DNA of 7,424 nucleotides from JBBPYA01 sp038200385 (GTDB lineage Bacteria; Actinomycetota; Actinomycetes; Mycobacteriales; Geodermatophilaceae): contig JBBPYA010000336.1 in NCBI GenBank assembly GCA_038200385.1, positions 1 through 7,424 of the forward strand, written 5' to 3'. Position numbers and translations under genes: made by a program. Below, piece by piece: positions 6,513-7,424 of this stretch (the stretch's first letter is position 1; each line of letters begins with the position of its first letter). Under the pieces are notes generated by a model. It was not told the origin of the DNA. It made no database searches and worked only from the letters and a program-made list of their open reading frames with translations.

Positions 6513-6535
6513 CGCGTCGTTCGTGACCAGTTCCG
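6513..6535. repeat. Direct repeat, copy 2
   Basis: This is the second copy, 72 bp start-to-start from copy 1. It also contains most of a perfect dyad: CGAACG (6509-6514), CGT, CGTTCG (6518-6523). It ends 11 bp before the GGAGG preceding the molybdo-oxidoreductase gene, so a protein bound here could affect that gene's expression. Copy 1 keeps only part of the dyad. Confidence 0.75.
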
Positions 6536-6545
6536 GCGGCCGCCC

Positions 6546-6550
6546 GGAGG
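6546..6550 (+). promoter_or_regulatory. Ribosome binding site before an apparent CTG start
   Basis: GGAGG is followed by 6 nt (CGCGAG) and then CTG 6557. This is near-ideal spacing, and there is no ATG, GTG or TTG in the right frame between the preceding stop (6524-6526) and the first membrane helix. It therefore decides the start of the following gene. Confidence 0.5.
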
Positions 6551-6556
6551 CGCGAG

Positions 6557-7424
6557 CTGACCGGCGCCGGCGTCCCCGGGGGCGACCGACGGGCGGGCGG
6601 CAGCGGGTTCGGCTCGGTCCGGCGGGCCGGGCGGCGGACGAACATCGCCCTGCTCGCCCTGCTCGCGCTGGCGCTGGCCACCGGCGCGGTGGCCTTCGCG
6701 ATCGGGGCCCTCCCGGCCGCCTCCCTCGTCTCGATCACCCACGGCACGCTCGGGCTTTCCGTAGTGCTGCTCATCCCGTGGAAGTCGGTCCTGGTCGGGC
6801 GGGCACGGCGGCGCGAGACCGACCGCCGGCCGGGCCGTTGGGCGGGGCGGCTGCTCGCGGTGCTCACCGTGGTCTGCGTGCTCAGCGGGCTGCTGCACGC
6901 GCTGGCGGGGTACCGGGTGTACGGCGTCGTCACCGCGCTGCAGGTACACGTCGGGAGCGCGCTGCTGACGATTCCGGTCCTGCTGCGCCACGCCCTGGCC
7001 CACCCGCAGCGGCCGCGGCGGTCGGACCTGTCCCGCCGGGCGCTGTTGCGCACCGCGGGGCTCGCCGTGGCCAGCGGGGCGACGTACGCCGTGCTCGGCG
7101 GCGGATCCAGGCTGCTCGCGCTGCCCGGCGCGGGCCGGCGCGCGACCGGCTCGTCCGAGCTGGGCTCGGGCACGCCGGAGGCGATGCCGGTGACCCAGTG
7201 GGTCAGCGACTCCGTACCCGTACTCGATCCGGGCGTCGCGATCCGGATCGCGGGGCGGACCTGGCGCTCCACGGAGTTGGACGGCGCCGACTCGGTCACC
7301 GCGGTACTGGACTGCACCGGCGGCTGGTACGCCGAGCAACGCTGGTCCGGCACCCGACTCGACGCAGCTCTCGGGCCGCTCCCCGCCGGGGCGAGCATCG
7401 AAGTGCGCTCCCACACCGGGTACC
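6557..7424 (+). CDS. Membrane-anchored molybdopterin oxidoreductase, YedY/sulfite oxidase type (3' end outside window)
   Basis: The first 289 codons run off the right edge. After a basic N-terminus there are four predicted membrane helices (about 29-50, 58-80, 98-118, 124-145) with His62, His114, His131 and His145 in or beside them, possible heme b ligands. Then comes a twin-arginine motif, SRRALLR (159-165), a moderately hydrophobic fifth segment (166-183), and basic residues Arg185, Arg194 and Arg195. From about 213 the sequence resembles the oxidoreductase molybdopterin-binding domain: Cys252 in LDCTGGW is the expected molybdenum ligand, followed by QRWSGTRLDAAL. It would act on the outer face, passing electrons to or from the membrane part; the substrate is unknown. 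The start is inferred as CTG 6557 because the frame is closed by TGA at 6524 and has no ATG, GTG or TTG before helix 1. A sequencing frameshift is the alternative. It is divergent from the desulfurase gene. Confidence 0.8.
   Translation, partial: MTGAGVPGGDRRAGGSGFGSVRRAGRRTNIALLALLALALATGAVAFAIGALPAASLVSITHGTLGLSVVLLIPWKSVLVGRARRRETDRRPGRWAGRLLAVLTVVCVLSGLLHALAGYRVYGVVTALQVHVGSALLTIPVLLRHALAHPQRPRRSDLSRRALLRTAGLAVASGATYAVLGGGSRLLALPGAGRRATGSSELGSGTPEAMPVTQWVSDSVPVLDPGVAIRIAGRTWRSTELDGADSVTAVLDCTGGWYAEQRWSGTRLDAALGPLPAGASIEVRSHTGY

Noticed and set aside
6393..6560. 55-codon plus-strand open frame from GTG 6393 ending in TGA that overlaps CTG 6557
   Set aside because: Codon third positions are mixed, unlike the real genes; the direct repeats simply give a repeated VVRD pattern; and there is no good ribosome binding site. 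The CTGA overlap is curious but not enough for a gene call.
6133..7416. Minus-strand open frame of 427 codons opposite the molybdoenzyme gene
   Set aside because: Its product is Ser/Arg/Pro-rich without motifs. The plus frame has membrane helices, a twin-arginine motif and the LDCTGGW Moco site. The minus frame also runs into the real desulfurase gene in the wrong frame.
1..7424. CRISPR arrays, tRNA or rRNA genes, insertion sequences, toxin-antitoxin or defence genes
   Set aside because: I looked for regular repeat-spacer units, cloverleaf-like segments, transposase motifs and terminal inverted repeats and saw none. The only repeats are the short ones at 6404-6535, with two full copies and no spacer regularity beyond that pair.

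Overview
The window is very GC-rich, with codons ending almost always in G or C, GTG starts, lipobox and Tat-type export signals, and TAnnnT-type -10 boxes placed directly at start codons. This points to a high-GC actinobacterium (Actinomycetota). The gene content supports that: a NifS/IscS-type cysteine desulfurase next to mnmA, and a short MetE-like protein in the same neighbourhood, are as I remember them from mycobacteria and Streptomyces near ligA. I cannot name the genus.

Layout from left to right: (a) 1-25, a possible tail of a + strand gene cut by the window edge, then about 150 bp without a recognisable gene. (b) 180-2070, minus strand: a MetE C-terminal-domain ('core' methionine synthase-like) gene followed by an unrecognised four-cysteine lipoprotein gene, probably one operon. 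(c) 2226-3890, plus strand: a complete secreted 5'-nucleotidase/metallophosphoesterase with its own ribosome binding site, ending in a strong terminator hairpin at 3904-3936. (d) 3955-6305, minus strand: cysteine desulfurase followed by the tRNA 2-thiouridylase MnmA, joined by a 4-nt GTGA overlap. (e) 6306-6556, a divergent intergenic region with an unexplained family of short direct and inverted repeats. (f) 6557 to the right edge, plus strand: the first 289 codons of a membrane protein with four predicted helices, a twin-arginine fifth helix and the start of a YedY/sulfite-oxidase-type molybdopterin domain. It appears to begin at a CTG codon.

How the genes work together: the desulfurase takes sulfur from cysteine as a persulfide, and MnmA uses it to thiolate U34 of tRNAs. 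The overlap suggests coupled synthesis of the pair. The MetE-like protein has a likely zinc-binding methyltransferase site but lacks the folate-binding half of classical MetE, so its methyl donor is uncertain. The nucleotidase and the molybdo-oxidoreductase both act outside the membrane and have no evident link to the cytosolic sulfur genes. Most of the window is ordinary housekeeping content. The parts most worth a second look are the 6404-6535 repeats, the CTG start and the mixed Sec/Tat design of the last gene, and the near-leaderless TACCCT promoters. I see no clear undescribed multi-gene system.
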